The translations under genes and the position numbers were made by a program. Below are positions 18,833-27,863 of a DNA stretch of 61,230 nucleotides, piece after piece (within the stretch, counting starts at the first letter, position 1; every line of letters begins with the position of its first letter). The stretch is from an uncultured Clostridia bacterium (GTDB lineage Bacteria; Bacillota; Clostridia; Oscillospirales; QAMX01), in assembly GCA_944376195.1 (NCBI GenBank), contig CALWBW010000008.1:1-61230 (forward strand). The letters are read 5' to 3'. The notes under the pieces are model-generated. The model saw nothing but the letters and a program-made list of their open reading frames with translations, searched no databases and was not told the DNA's origin.

Positions 18833-18858
18833 GAAACCCGGCACTCTGCCGGCAGATT

Positions 18859-18886
18859 GTCGCATTTGGTCTCATCGGCATATACT
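18859..18886 (+). promoter_or_regulatory. Possible sporulation (sigma-E-like) promoter of cotJ
   Basis: GTCGCAT (18859-18865) and CATATACT (18879-18886), 13-bp spacer, resembling sigma-E -35 and -10 elements. This fits mother-cell expression of cotJ known in other species. The match is partial, so this is tentative. Confidence 0.3.
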
Positions 18887-18933
18887 GACACTGGTGGCTG
18901 AAACAACCAACTGAGGCCACAGGGAGTTATGTT

Positions 18934-19125
18934 ATGGAAAATCTGAATACTTTGCTGCAAAATGCCGGCACGTCCGCTTGCCTTGGAACGCTGCCGCTTG
19001 CAATGGCTTATGTTCCCTCTCAAAAATGGGAGGATTTATACGAGACACAAACGGCGCTGGAACGGGGTACGATTTTCCGCGCGCTTGATAAGCCGTTTTT
19101 GGGGAAGGGGGCAGAACAGAAATGA
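18934..19125 (+). CDS. cotJA: Spore coat-associated protein CotJA
   Basis: Small (63 residues) spore coat protein. The family core is plain: LAMAYVPSQKWEDLY, then ALERGTIFRALDKPFLG. It is the first gene of the cotJA-cotJB-cotJC operon and overlaps cotJB by 4 nt (ATGA). The operon is expressed in the mother cell in Bacillus and Clostridium. Its products assemble in the spore coat or precursor layer. Confidence 0.92.
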   Translation: MENLNTLLQNAGTSACLGTLPLAMAYVPSQKWEDLYETQTALERGTIFRALDKPFLGKGAEQK

Positions 19126-19376
19126 GCGATATGGCAAATCTGCTTCGAAATGTGCAGACGGCGGAGTTTGCGCTGGTTGAAGCCAATCTGTTCTTAGATA
19201 TGCATCCTGCCGACCAAAACGCGTTGGACTACTTCCGCAAATATCAGCAGATTTACGAAAAAGCCGTCGAGGCTTATACCACCGCCTACGGTCCCCTAAC
19301 CGCCATGCAGTACACCGGCGGCAGGTGGAAATGGACAGACGGCCCGTTCCCCTGGGAACAGGCTGCAAACGCATGA
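19122..19376 (+). CDS. cotJB: Spore coat protein CotJB
   Basis: 84-residue CotJB domain protein: LRNVQTAEFALVEANLFLDM, HPADQNALDYFRKY, and the C-terminal YGPLTA...WKWTDGPFPWE block. It starts inside the last codons of cotJA (ATGA overlap), with GGGGGCAG upstream. It works with CotJA and CotJC in the coat. Confidence 0.92.
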   Translation: MSDMANLLRNVQTAEFALVEANLFLDMHPADQNALDYFRKYQQIYEKAVEAYTTAYGPLTAMQYTGGRWKWTDGPFPWEQAANA

Positions 19377-19394
19377 CGGGGAGGAAACACAGGT

Positions 19395-19991
19395 ATGTGG
19401 ATTTATGAGAAAAAACTGGAATATCCGGTCAATATTAAAACGCCAAATCCCAAACTTGCCATGGCCATCATCAGCCAATTGGGCGGTCCGGACGGCGAAC
19501 TCGGCGCATCGCAGCGTTATCTCAGCCAGCGTTACGGAATGCCGTATCCCAAAGTCGCGGGACTTTTGACCGATATAGGCACGGAAGAGTTGGCGCACCT
19601 GGAAATTGTCAGTGCAATCGTTTACCAGCTCACGCGCAACATTTCGATAGAAGACATCAAAAAGAGTGGATTTGAGCCCTATTATGTCGATCATACCACG
19701 GGGATTTACCCGCAAGCGGCATCCGGCATGCCTTTTACTGCAAAATCGTTCCAGTCGAAAGGCGATTCCATTACGGATCTCTTCGAAGACATGGCCGCAG
19801 AACAGAAGGCACGCACAACCTACGATAACCTGCTGCGCCTGATCGACGATCCGGATGTCCGAGATCCGATTAAATTCTTAAGAGAACGCGAAGTCGTACA
19901 CTTCCAACGCTTCGGCGAGGCGCTGGGGGTTGTGCAAGACGAATTGGATTCCAAAAACTTTTACGCGTATAATCCCCAATTTGACCGTTAA
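19395..19991 (+). CDS. cotJC: CotJC, manganese-catalase-family spore coat protein
   Basis: 198-residue ferritin-like protein of the manganese catalase family. Metal-ligand positions are suggested by PDGELGASQRYLSQRY, GTEELAHLEIV and EDMAAEQKARTTYDNL, with a late REREVVHFQRFGEA. In other spore formers CotJC is a coat component with putative peroxide-removing activity. It lies 18 bp behind cotJB with GGGGAGG upstream. Terminator follows. Confidence 0.94.
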   Translation: MWIYEKKLEYPVNIKTPNPKLAMAIISQLGGPDGELGASQRYLSQRYGMPYPKVAGLLTDIGTEELAHLEIVSAIVYQLTRNISIEDIKKSGFEPYYVDHTTGIYPQAASGMPFTAKSFQSKGDSITDLFEDMAAEQKARTTYDNLLRLIDDPDVRDPIKFLREREVVHFQRFGEALGVVQDELDSKNFYAYNPQFDR

Positions 19992-20006
19992 CCAAACAAT
20001 TATATG

Positions 20007-20044
20007 CGCATTCCCCCGGGGACCGGGGGAATGCGTCGTTTTTT
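20007..20044 (+). terminator. Intrinsic terminator of the cotJ operon
   Basis: Perfect 13-bp stem CGCATTCCCCCGG/CCGGGGGAATGCG with a GGA loop, then a T run to 20044. Confidence 0.9.
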
Positions 20045-20211
20045 CCACCTGTCCCTACACAGACGACGTTTTTTATGATAGCCTCTGATTCTACTTTTAT
20101 TACAAGATGTATAATTTCTAAAAAATTTCAGTCCATGGCGCCGCCGCCATGCCAATAATAACTTTTTTGCTGGATATACTAACTAAACTACTTCATTTTG
20201 TGAAAAAAAGC

Positions 20212-20240
20212 TTGCATTTACTGCAAAGTAGTGTTATACT
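20212..20240 (+). promoter_or_regulatory. Promoter of the rimP-nusA-infB operon
   Basis: TTGCAT (20212-20217), 17-bp spacer, TATACT (20235-20240), about 66 bp upstream of rimP. The 20045-20211 stretch before it is AT-rich with no gene seen. Confidence 0.7.
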
Positions 20241-20258
20241 GCACTTGGTAGAATGTGA

Positions 20259-20276
20259 GAGTGGGAGTCCCCACTC
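20259..20276 (+). promoter_or_regulatory. Leader hairpin upstream of rimP
   Basis: GAGTGGG pairs with CCCACTC around a 4-nt loop in the first part of the transcript. A hairpin of this GTGGG type is common upstream of rimP in Firmicutes. Its role is unproven. The following TTTA is too short for a good terminator. Confidence 0.45.
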
Positions 20277-20305
20277 TTTATTGTTGATTAAGGGGGTTCA
20301 TAACT

Positions 20306-20782
20306 TTGGCTACCGACAGACCTGTAAAAAATATTGCCGGCCGCATCCGGGAGTTCGCGGAACCGGTTGTCCGGGAACTTGGATACACGTTGTGGGACGT
20401 GGTGTTCGAAAAAGTCGGAAGTCTTTATGAGCTCACCGTTTATATTGACGCCGAGGACGGTATTGGCATCGAAGACTGTGAAAAAGTCAGCCGTGCGCTT
20501 GACCCGCTGCTCGACCGGTACGATCCCATCCCCCAGGCCTATACATTTTATGTTTCTTCCGCCGGGTTGGAACGTACGCTCAGCCTGCCGGCGCATTTTG
20601 AAAAATTTATGGGACATCAGGTGGAGGTCCGTCTTTATCGGGCGGTTGACGGTGCAAAACAGCATACCGGTATACTGAGCGCGTATGAAAATGGCCGTGT
20701 CACTGTCGAAAACGGAAAGACCATTACCTTTGATCCGGCGGACATTGCCTCCGTCCGGGTCGTCTATACCGGCGAACTGTAA
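20306..20782 (+). CDS. rimP: Ribosome maturation factor RimP
   Basis: Assists 30S subunit maturation. 158 residues with the two-domain layout: the N-terminal alpha/beta domain (LGYTLWDVVFEKVGSLYELTVYID) with the family CEKVSRALDPLLD and the FYVSSAGLERTLS motif, then a small SH3-like C-terminal domain. The start is TTG at 20306, supported by AAGGGGG about 8 nt upstream. First gene of the classic rimP-nusA-rnpM-ylxQ-infB-rbfA operon. Confidence 0.94.
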   Translation: MATDRPVKNIAGRIREFAEPVVRELGYTLWDVVFEKVGSLYELTVYIDAEDGIGIEDCEKVSRALDPLLDRYDPIPQAYTFYVSSAGLERTLSLPAHFEKFMGHQVEVRLYRAVDGAKQHTGILSAYENGRVTVENGKTITFDPADIASVRVVYTGEL

Positions 20783-20816
20783 GATCTACTAAGAAGTAAA
20801 AGGTGGCACTGTCATT

Positions 20817-21878
20817 ATGAGCAAAGAAATTTTTAACGCGTTAGAGCTTTTAGAAAAAGAAAAAGGAATCCCGAAAGATTATATGCTTGAGAAAATTTCT
20901 CAGGCCCTGCTGACCGCCTATAAGCGGGATCACGATGGCGCTGCGGAAAACGTGGTGATTGAGCCGGATCTGGCAAAACGGGAGTTGCGCATGTACGCAC
21001 AGAAAACCGTTGTCGAGGATGTAGAGGATCCGGAAACGGAAATCACACTTGCCGACGCACACAATTATGCGCGGTCTCCGCAAATCGGGGATGTGGTCAA
21101 TATTGAAGTTCCCACCATGAATTTCGGCCGAATTGCCGCTCAAACTGCCAAGCAGGTCATTATCCAGGGAATCCGGGAAGCCGAACAGGGGTTGGTTTTC
21201 CAGCGTTTTACCTCAAATGAACACGAGCTCGTTCCCGCGATTGTCAGCCGGATTGACAACCGCAATGGAAACATCATTCTGGAAATTGGGTCTGGAGCAG
21301 AGAAATCGGAAATTTTACTTCCCATGAGCGAGCAGGTGCGCGGGGAAGCCTTGAAAGAAGGCGACCACATTCGTGTTTACGTCGTAGAAGTGAAAAACGA
21401 CAAAAACCGTCCGCGTGTGGTCATTTCCCGTACGCATCCCGGGCTTGTCAAACGACTCTTTGAATTGAACGTTCCGGAAATCCGGGATGGGATTGTGGAA
21501 ATTATGAGCATTTCCCGCGAGGCCGGAAGCCGTACCAAACTTGCCGTCTGGTCACAGGATGAGGCAGTGGATCCTGTCGGTGCCTGCGTAGGGCCGCGCG
21601 GCGAACGCGTCAACGCCATTGTGGCGGAATTGCGCGGGGAAAAAATCGATATTGTGCGATACAGCGAAAATCCTGCGGAATTTATCGCGTCGGCGCTCGC
21701 GCCCGCATCTGTCATCCGCGTTGACCTGCTGGATGAAGCAAAGGCCTGTCGTGTAACCGTACCGGACGATCAACTTTCTCTCGCCATCGGCCGCGAAGGG
21801 CAAAACGCCCGTCTGGCTGTCAAATTGACCGGATATAAGATTGATATCAAGCCGTTGAGCCAGGTGGAATTTCAATAA
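20817..21878 (+). CDS. nusA: Transcription termination/antitermination factor NusA
   Basis: RNA polymerase-binding elongation factor controlling pausing, termination and antitermination. 353 residues: N-terminal polymerase-binding domain (about 1-125), S1 domain (about 130-200), and KH1/KH2 domains including VGACVGPRGERVNAIVAEL and the late LAIGREGQNARLAVKLTGYK. It lacks the extra C-terminal acidic repeats of E. coli NusA, as is normal in Firmicutes. AAGGTGG lies upstream of the ATG. Confidence 0.96.
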   Translation: MSKEIFNALELLEKEKGIPKDYMLEKISQALLTAYKRDHDGAAENVVIEPDLAKRELRMYAQKTVVEDVEDPETEITLADAHNYARSPQIGDVVNIEVPTMNFGRIAAQTAKQVIIQGIREAEQGLVFQRFTSNEHELVPAIVSRIDNRNGNIILEIGSGAEKSEILLPMSEQVRGEALKEGDHIRVYVVEVKNDKNRPRVVISRTHPGLVKRLFELNVPEIRDGIVEIMSISREAGSRTKLAVWSQDEAVDPVGACVGPRGERVNAIVAELRGEKIDIVRYSENPAEFIASALAPASVIRVDLLDEAKACRVTVPDDQLSLAIGREGQNARLAVKLTGYKIDIKPLSQVEFQ

Positions 21879-21899
21879 ACCGTTGCTGGAGCGTTCTTT

Positions 21900-22175
21900 A
21901 TGAAGCAGAAAAAAATCCCCATGCGTCAATGCCTCGGTTGTCGGGAGCATAAGCCAAAGCGGGAACTCATTCGCGTTGTCCGCTCTCCGGAGGGCGTGAT
22001 TTCCCTAGATTTTCGTGGGAAAAGTCCCGGGCGCGGCGCTTATCTCTGCCCTTCCGCCGAATGTCTTGCCCGTATTCGCAAATCACACGCGCTGGAACGC
22101 GCGTTTGCATGTGCCATTCCTGATGAGATTTATGACGCATTAACCAAACAATTGGAGGAACATACGGTTGAATAA
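21900..22175 (+). CDS. rnpM: YlxR/RnpM family RNA-binding protein
   Basis: Small (91 residues) basic protein of the YlxR (DUF448) family, renamed RnpM for its reported effect on RNase P. The signature RQCLGCREHKPKRELIRVV and the GRGAYLC...C segment are present. It lies between nusA and the ylxQ-type gene, the conserved Firmicute position, and overlaps the next gene by 8 nt. Confidence 0.92.
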   Translation: MKQKKIPMRQCLGCREHKPKRELIRVVRSPEGVISLDFRGKSPGRGAYLCPSAECLARIRKSHALERAFACAIPDEIYDALTKQLEEHTVE

Positions 22176-22521
22176 AGACCTGTCTCTCTTGGGACTTGCC
22201 AAAAAAGCCGGGAGGCTCGCCGTGGGAAACGACGCCGTTTTAGAAGCGCTCCATACAAATCGTGCCCGTGTGGTTCTGTTTGCTGAAGATGCCGGAGAGA
22301 ACACCGTCAGGCGGTTTCAAAATAAGTGCGGCGATGTTCCGATTACCATGTTGTCCTATTCTAAAGAGACACTGGGCGCCGCTGTTGGATTTAAAAGCTG
22401 CGCGGTAGCGGCAATTTGTGAGGAAGGGTTTGCCGCGGCGTTTTGGAAAGCCAGTTCCCCTCTCCCGGGAAACGTTCCCGGCGGAGGTTTGCATAAAAAG
22501 CCAAAAGAAACAAACATATAA
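22168..22521 (+). CDS. L7Ae-family ribosomal-like protein (YlxQ)
   Basis: Kink-turn RNA-binding protein of the L7Ae/L30e/YlxQ family, 117 residues. LLGLAKKAGRLAVGNDAVLEAL at the N-terminus and AVGFKSCAVAAICEEGFA later are diagnostic. Starts with TTG at 22168 within the end of rnpM, with GGAGG just upstream, so translation is likely coupled. The C-terminal 30 residues are a proline/glycine-rich tail. RNA target unknown. Confidence 0.9.
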   Translation: MNKDLSLLGLAKKAGRLAVGNDAVLEALHTNRARVVLFAEDAGENTVRRFQNKCGDVPITMLSYSKETLGAAVGFKSCAVAAICEEGFAAAFWKASSPLPGNVPGGGLHKKPKETNI

Positions 22522-22542
22522 ATTATGGAGGTGCCCCCTAAC

Positions 22543-25134
22543 TTGAGTACAATAGTAAAATACAGAATACATGAACTTGCAAAGGATTTCGGTGTACCCT
22601 CCAAGGTCATAATGGACATTTTGGCAAAGTATGGCGTCATACCGAAAAACCATATGCAAATCCTGACGGATGAGGAATTGAATTATTTATTTGACTATCT
22701 GACGCAGGAAAATCAGACGTCGGACATTAACGCCGTTTTGATGGCGCAGTTAAAACGTCAGGAGGAAACACCCGTGCCGAAAAAAGAGGCCAGTTCCGCA
22801 AAAAAACAGCCGCAGCCTGAAAAACCAGTGGTTGCAGAAGTGCAGCAACCTGTTGAAACGCAGCCGGCTCCTATTGCACAACCTGAAAAAACCACCCCGG
22901 TTTCTGAACAGTCTCTGCCTGCGGCAGAAAAACAAACTGCGCCGCAGCCCACTGCCGGCACGGCAAAACAGCAGTCGCGGCAAAACGGAAGCCGTCAAAA
23001 TCGCTTTGAAAACGCCGCACCCATGCAGCCCCGCCAGCCGAAGCGCGATCAGAAAAAACAGCAGCCGCGCCGTGACCGGGCTCCACAGACCATGATCCCG
23101 CGCGAATCTGTGCATGACGATACGCCGGCTGTCTCCGTTGTCTCCGAAGCGCCCAAGAGCGCACAAAAACAGCGTTATGTGGATACGCGCGGTACCAGTG
23201 TAAATCTTGACCGGTACGACGACCGGATTGATTCCTTGGTTCCGGATCGCGCACAGAATATGGCGCAGAGTTCCAAACAGAAGCTCACAAAGAAAAATAC
23301 GGATCGTCGTGGCTTCGGTTCAAAACGCCGCAATGAAGAGCAGGAAAAGCTGCGCCGACTCCAGCAGGAAGTCGCGAAGGCAAAGCCTTTGAAAGTGTTA
23401 ATCCCGGATGAAATTGCTGTGGGTGAATTGGCTTCCCGTTTAAAGAAAACCGCTTCCGAAGTTATCAAACAATTGATGAAACTTGGCGTGATGGCCAGCG
23501 TCTCACAGTTCATTGATTTTGACACCGCTTCTCTTGTCGCTATGGAATTGGGCGCCGAGGTGGAGCGTGAGGTCATTGTCACGATTGAAGACCGTCTTAT
23601 CGACCGTACCGAAGATACGGAGGAGCAGTTGGTTCCGCGCAGCCCGGTTGTCGTTGTAATGGGACACGTTGACCATGGTAAAACCAGTTTGCTGGACGCC
23701 ATACGCAAAACAAATGTCGCGGCAGGCGAAGCCGGCGGAATTACGCAGCATATTGGTGCCTACCGCGTGAAACTGGGAGATCGCGATATTACCTTCATCG
23801 ATACGCCCGGTCACGCCGCCTTTACGGAAATGCGTGCACGCGGCGCCCAGATTACCGACGTGGTTATTTTGATTGTCGCGGCGGACGACGGTATCATGCC
23901 GCAGACCGTCGAAGCGATTAACCATGCCAAAGCTGCAAATGTTCCGATCGTCGTCGCAGTCAATAAGATCGACAAACAGAACGCACAGCCTGACCGTGTT
24001 CTACAGCAGCTGACAGAGTATGGCCTGGTCCCGGAAGAATGGGGCGGCGATACCATCGTTTGTAAAATCAGCGCTTTGAAAGGCGAAGGGATTGATAACC
24101 TGCTGGAAATGGTCCTCCTGACTGCGGATATGTTGGAACTGAAGGCAAATCCGGACCGTCCTGCAAGCGGTACGGTGATTGAGGCCCGGTTGGATCGCGG
24201 CCGCGGCCCTGTTGCAACCGTTTTGGTACAAAACGGCACGCTTCATACCGGTGACACCATCATCGCAGGGAAGTCGGTTGGTCACGTTCGCGTGATGACC
24301 AGCGATCGCGGCGAACGAATACAAGATGCCGCGCCCTCCGTTCCGGTTGAAATCATTGGCCTGAGCGATGTGCCGGAGGCCGGCGACGAATTCTTTGCCG
24401 TGGCCGATGAACGCATGGCGCGCGAGTTGGTAGAACAGCGCATTGCTGAAGATAAGGAAGCGCAGGCAAAAGCGGTACAGCGCGTTTCGCTTGATTCGCT
24501 CTTCTCCTACATCAAGGAAGGAGAAATGAAAGAGCTCAACCTGATTGTAAAGGCGGATGTGCGCGGAACCAGTGAAGCAGTTTCCGCGTCTTTGGAAAAA
24601 TTAACAAACGACGAGGTCCGCGTACGCGTGATTCATCAGGCGGTGGGCGCCATTAACGAATCCGACGTCATGCTGGCTTCTGCCTCGAATGCCATTATCA
24701 TCGGCTTCAATGTTCGTCCGTCTGCGGAGGTTGTCGACAGCGCCAAACGGCAGAATGTTGATATTCGCCTCTATCGTGTTATTTACGATTGCCTGGAGGA
24801 AATGGAAGCCGCCATGAAGGGTATGCTTGCCCCGAAATATCAAGAAAATGTACTTGGACATGTGGAAGTCCGCCAGATCTTTAAGGTTTCCGGCGTTGGA
24901 ACCATTGCCGGTTGTTACGTGCAAAACGGCAAAATCGTCCGGTCCTGCAAAGTGCGTCTTGTGCGTGACGGCGTTGTCATTCACGAAGGCGAACTCGCCT
25001 CCTTGAAGCGTTTTAAAGATGACGCGCGCGAGGTCGCCGCGGGCTATGAATGCGGCTGCTCGATTGAAAAATATAACGACATTAAAGTTGGGGACATCAT
25101 TGAGTCCTATGTAATGGAGGAAGTTGCAAGATAA
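22543..25134 (+). CDS. infB: Translation initiation factor IF-2
   Basis: GTPase that brings fMet-tRNA to the 30S subunit and promotes subunit joining. 863 residues from TTG at 22543, chosen because GGAGGTG at 22527-22533 is correctly spaced before it. The ATG at 22525 would contain that site. The N-terminal IF2_N module ([20 protein letters not shown]) is followed by a long Gln/Pro/Lys-rich linker (about 75-270). The G domain starts near residue 372 with [15 protein letters not shown], then DTPGH and NKIDK. Domains II-IV complete it. The stop overlaps the next ATG by 1 nt. Confidence 0.97.
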   Translation: MSTIVKYRIHELAKDFGVPSKVIMDILAKYGVIPKNHMQILTDEELNYLFDYLTQENQTSDINAVLMAQLKRQEETPVPKKEASSAKKQPQPEKPVVAEVQQPVETQPAPIAQPEKTTPVSEQSLPAAEKQTAPQPTAGTAKQQSRQNGSRQNRFENAAPMQPRQPKRDQKKQQPRRDRAPQTMIPRESVHDDTPAVSVVSEAPKSAQKQRYVDTRGTSVNLDRYDDRIDSLVPDRAQNMAQSSKQKLTKKNTDRRGFGSKRRNEEQEKLRRLQQEVAKAKPLKVLIPDEIAVGELASRLKKTASEVIKQLMKLGVMASVSQFIDFDTASLVAMELGAEVEREVIVTIEDRLIDRTEDTEEQLVPRSPVVVVMGHVDHGKTSLLDAIRKTNVAAGEAGGITQHIGAYRVKLGDRDITFIDTPGHAAFTEMRARGAQITDVVILIVAADDGIMPQTVEAINHAKAANVPIVVAVNKIDKQNAQPDRVLQQLTEYGLVPEEWGGDTIVCKISALKGEGIDNLLEMVLLTADMLELKANPDRPASGTVIEARLDRGRGPVATVLVQNGTLHTGDTIIAGKSVGHVRVMTSDRGERIQDAAPSVPVEIIGLSDVPEAGDEFFAVADERMARELVEQRIAEDKEAQAKAVQRVSLDSLFSYIKEGEMKELNLIVKADVRGTSEAVSASLEKLTNDEVRVRVIHQAVGAINESDVMLASASNAIIIGFNVRPSAEVVDSAKRQNVDIRLYRVIYDCLEEMEAAMKGMLAPKYQENVLGHVEVRQIFKVSGVGTIAGCYVQNGKIVRSCKVRLVRDGVVIHEGELASLKRFKDDAREVAAGYECGCSIEKYNDIKVGDIIESYVMEEVAR

Positions 25135-26450
25135 TGGCTAACACACGGATGAACCGTATCAGCAGTGAATACATGCAGGCGTTGGCCTCCTGCATGCGCT
25201 CGTTAAAGGATCCCCGTGTGCAGGGATTCGTCAGCATCACCCGCTGCGAGGTCACAAACGACCTCCGTTATGCCAAAGTATATATCAGCGTCCTGGGGAG
25301 CGACCGGGACGCACAGGAGGCCATGCGTGGATTGAAGTCCGCCGCCGGTTATCTGCGTCGCGAAGCGGCGCAGAAGGCAGGGCTCCGCGCCGCGCCCGAA
25401 CCTATATTTCATCTTGACAATTCGATACGGCACGGCGCCGATATCCTCTCCGTCATTCACGAAATTGAAAATGCTCCGACTCCCCCACCCGTTACCGTAC
25501 GCTATACGCCGGAAGAGGCCGCAGCGTTTTTGCAAAATCATGACCAATTTTTGATTCTCACCCACCGGCGTCCCGACGGCGACACGCTCGGCAGCGCTGT
25601 GGCTTTATGCCTTGCATTGCGTGCGCTTGATAAAACCGCTTATTTGTTCCCGAATCCGGAAGTCACGCCAAAGTACAAATGGTTAGTGGAGGGGCTGGAG
25701 GCAGACGCCGCTTTTCAGCCGGAGAGCATTCTCTCCGTTGATATTGCTGATCTCTCTCTCTTTCCTGCCGACGCCAAACGCTATGGCAATCGGGTCGATT
25801 TGTCTGTCGACCATCACAACAGTTCCCGCGCGTTCTCGCGGACGCTCTGGTGTGATTCCCATGCAGCGGCTACCGGAGAAATGATTCTGCGGTTGATTGA
25901 TCTTTTGGAAGTTTCTCTTGACGAATCCATTGCAAATGCGCTTTACACCGCCATTTCTACAGATACCGGCTGCTTTAAATTTTCCAATGTGACGGCCGAG
26001 ACCTTCCGGGCAGCCGCGCGCTGTGCGGATGCCGGAGCGAATATTGCCGGTTTGAATTTGGACTTATTTATTATCAAATCCCCCAGCCGCATCAAATTGG
26101 AAGGCGCCGTACAGGCGAATATGCAGTTTTTTGAGTCCGGACGCATTGCGCTGGTTAAGATTGATCGTACCATGATCCGGGACATGCATATCACAATCGA
26201 CGATCTGGACGGCATTGCCGCGATTTCCCGCAACATTGAAGGCGTGGAAATCGGCATTACCGTGACAGAGCAGGAGGAAGATTGCAAAATCTCCGTTCGT
26301 ACCTGTTCCCGCATTAACGCAGCAGAAATCTGCGAAAAATTTGGTGGAGGCGGTCATCGTGCTGCCGCCGGCTGTAATATAAACGGAGAAATCAACGCGG
26401 TCGGCAAGCAACTGGTCGACGCCGCGCGTGAAGTTTTGCTGAAATCATAA
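25134..26450 (+). CDS. RbfA-NrnA fusion: ribosome-binding factor A joined to DHH phosphoesterase
   Basis: A single 438-codon frame encodes two proteins that are normally separate neighbours. Residues 1 to about 112 are RbfA, a 30S maturation factor (MNRISSEYMQALASCMRSLKDPRVQ... through DNSIRHGADILSVIHEIE). After a short Pro-rich linker (NAPTPPPVT), residues from about 118 to 438 are a DHH/DHHA1 phosphoesterase of the NrnA type, which degrades nanoRNA and dephosphorylates pAp. Its motifs THRRPDGDTLGSA, SVDIAD, VDHHNS and FGGGGHRAAAG are intact. No stop or ribosome site is seen at the junction. It overlaps infB by 1 nt (TAATG). Confidence 0.93.
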   Translation: MANTRMNRISSEYMQALASCMRSLKDPRVQGFVSITRCEVTNDLRYAKVYISVLGSDRDAQEAMRGLKSAAGYLRREAAQKAGLRAAPEPIFHLDNSIRHGADILSVIHEIENAPTPPPVTVRYTPEEAAAFLQNHDQFLILTHRRPDGDTLGSAVALCLALRALDKTAYLFPNPEVTPKYKWLVEGLEADAAFQPESILSVDIADLSLFPADAKRYGNRVDLSVDHHNSSRAFSRTLWCDSHAAATGEMILRLIDLLEVSLDESIANALYTAISTDTGCFKFSNVTAETFRAAARCADAGANIAGLNLDLFIIKSPSRIKLEGAVQANMQFFESGRIALVKIDRTMIRDMHITIDDLDGIAAISRNIEGVEIGITVTEQEEDCKISVRTCSRINAAEICEKFGGGGHRAAAGCNINGEINAVGKQLVDAAREVLLKS

Positions 26451-26467
26451 GATAGGGGGAGGATTTT

Positions 26468-27016
26468 ATGAAAAACGTTTTGCTGCTTGGCGATTCCATT
26501 CGGATGCAGTATCAGCCCAAGGTAAAGGAACTCTTAAAAGGCCGCGCAAATGTCTACGGTCCCGTAGAAAATGGGCGTTGGTCCGGCTATACGCTGAATA
26601 CGCTGCGTTTCTGGCTGCCGCAAATGCCTGACGCAGACATCGTCCATTGGAATAACGGAATTTGGGACATCGGCGACGATTATCAGGAGGGACATTCTTT
26701 CACTTCTCTGGAGGACTATGAGCGGGATCTGTGCCGCACCATCCGCGTGCTTCGTATGCTCATTTCCCCGGATGTAAAAATCATTGCCGCTATGACAACG
26801 CCGTGGCCCCTTCATACGTTTGAAAAAGTAGAACGTTATAACGAAGTATTCCGCCGTGTAGCGGAATGCGAGGGCCTTGACATAGACGATCTTTATACGC
26901 CTCTGCGCCCTGAAATCGATCATCTTCTCATGCCGGATCGCACGCATCTGAACGAAGATGGCATTCGCATCGCGGCGGATCTGGTAGCAAAGGCCATTAC
27001 CCCTTATCTCGACTAA
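26468..27016 (+). CDS. SGNH/GDSL-family hydrolase
   Basis: Predicted esterase/lipase of the SGNH superfamily, 182 residues, cytosolic (no signal peptide). Block I is LLGDSI with the nucleophile Ser near residue 10. VHWNNGIWD has the block III Asn. DRTHLNEDG near residue 159 supplies the catalytic Asp/His pair. The ATG follows GGGGGAGGA and lies 17 bp behind the RbfA-NrnA fusion, so it is probably the last gene of the nusA operon transcript. Substrate unknown. Confidence 0.87.
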   Translation: MKNVLLLGDSIRMQYQPKVKELLKGRANVYGPVENGRWSGYTLNTLRFWLPQMPDADIVHWNNGIWDIGDDYQEGHSFTSLEDYERDLCRTIRVLRMLISPDVKIIAAMTTPWPLHTFEKVERYNEVFRRVAECEGLDIDDLYTPLRPEIDHLLMPDRTHLNEDGIRIAADLVAKAITPYLD

Positions 27017-27027
27017 AAAACCGCAAC

Positions 27028-27055
27028 ATCCCGCCGCACAGGCGGGATATTTTTT
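27028..27055 (+). terminator. Intrinsic terminator at the end of the nusA-infB operon
   Basis: ATCCCGCC-GCACA-GGCGGGAT hairpin followed by six T residues. Confidence 0.87.
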
Positions 27056-27067
27056 AAGGAGGTTTTT

Positions 27068-27805
27068 ATGGAATACCGTCGCTTTCGGCGTCCCTGCTAT
27101 ATGATTTTGACGGTTTTGTATCTTGCAAATGGTGCGTATATTGTCCTCAAACGTGCCCTAATTGCGCTGATAGAGCGATTTTCCGAAACGAGTGCCGCCG
27201 TTTTTGCACAAAACAGCAGTTACATGGAACTGATCCTCTTTACAGTCTGCGCAGCGCTGTTTTTATGTTGCGCCGCATTGCTCTCGCAGGGAAGGCTGCG
27301 CAGGGCATTTCTGGTCTTGACTGCATCGCGAATCGTTGCAGCGCTGCATTTTTTTCAAAATTCACTGCCCGTTTCCCTTGGCATCACCCTGCTCAGCGCC
27401 TTGCTTTCGATTACCGGGTATCTGCTGCTGGCTTATGCACACCCAGGTGCGGACATCCGGGCCGCCGGATGGTTCAGCGCGGTTTTTTCGGGGTTACATC
27501 AGCTTAGTTCCGCTTTTTCAATTTTCTCAGCCATCATGATGAATACCGGGATTTTTGAACTCTGGATGCTGCTTTTCGTCAGATCCGCGCAGGTTTCCAC
27601 AATCCTGTCCATTATCGCCGCTGTTACGCAGGCGCTCTGCCTCCTGTTTCTCTTCTTTGGCGCTGCGCGTTCCACTGCCGTGCTGCCGCCGGCAGAACCG
27701 GCTTCTCTCGCAAAAGAGCCGGAATTGACAGCCGACGAAGACGCCGCTTCGAAAAACGATGCAGACGGAGATCCATCTTCTAGAGAACACGGCTCACAAA
27801 ATTAA
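27068..27805 (+). CDS. Uncharacterised polytopic membrane protein
   Basis: Not recognised. 245 residues with about six hydrophobic segments (for example LILFTVCAALFLCCAALL, LGITLLSALLSITGYLLLAY and VSTILSIIAAVTQALCLLFL). It ends in a hydrophilic Glu/Asp/Ala-rich tail of about 45 residues. AAGGAGG precedes the ATG. It lies only 13 bp beyond a strong terminator and is followed by another, so it depends on read-through or a promoter hidden in the terminator region. Confidence 0.7.
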   Translation: MEYRRFRRPCYMILTVLYLANGAYIVLKRALIALIERFSETSAAVFAQNSSYMELILFTVCAALFLCCAALLSQGRLRRAFLVLTASRIVAALHFFQNSLPVSLGITLLSALLSITGYLLLAYAHPGADIRAAGWFSAVFSGLHQLSSAFSIFSAIMMNTGIFELWMLLFVRSAQVSTILSIIAAVTQALCLLFLFFGAARSTAVLPPAEPASLAKEPELTADEDAASKNDADGDPSSREHGSQN

Positions 27806-27820
27806 ATCCACAACCGCTTG

Positions 27821-27860
27821 AAAGCCGGAAGGAAAATTCCTTCCGGCTTTTGCATTTTTC
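27821..27860. terminator. Bidirectional intrinsic terminator
   Basis: Perfect 14-bp stem AAAGCCGGAAGGAA/TTCCTTCCGGCTTT. It lies between the membrane protein gene and the convergent LysR gene, with T-rich tails on both strands. Confidence 0.88.
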
Positions 27861-27863
27861 GAA

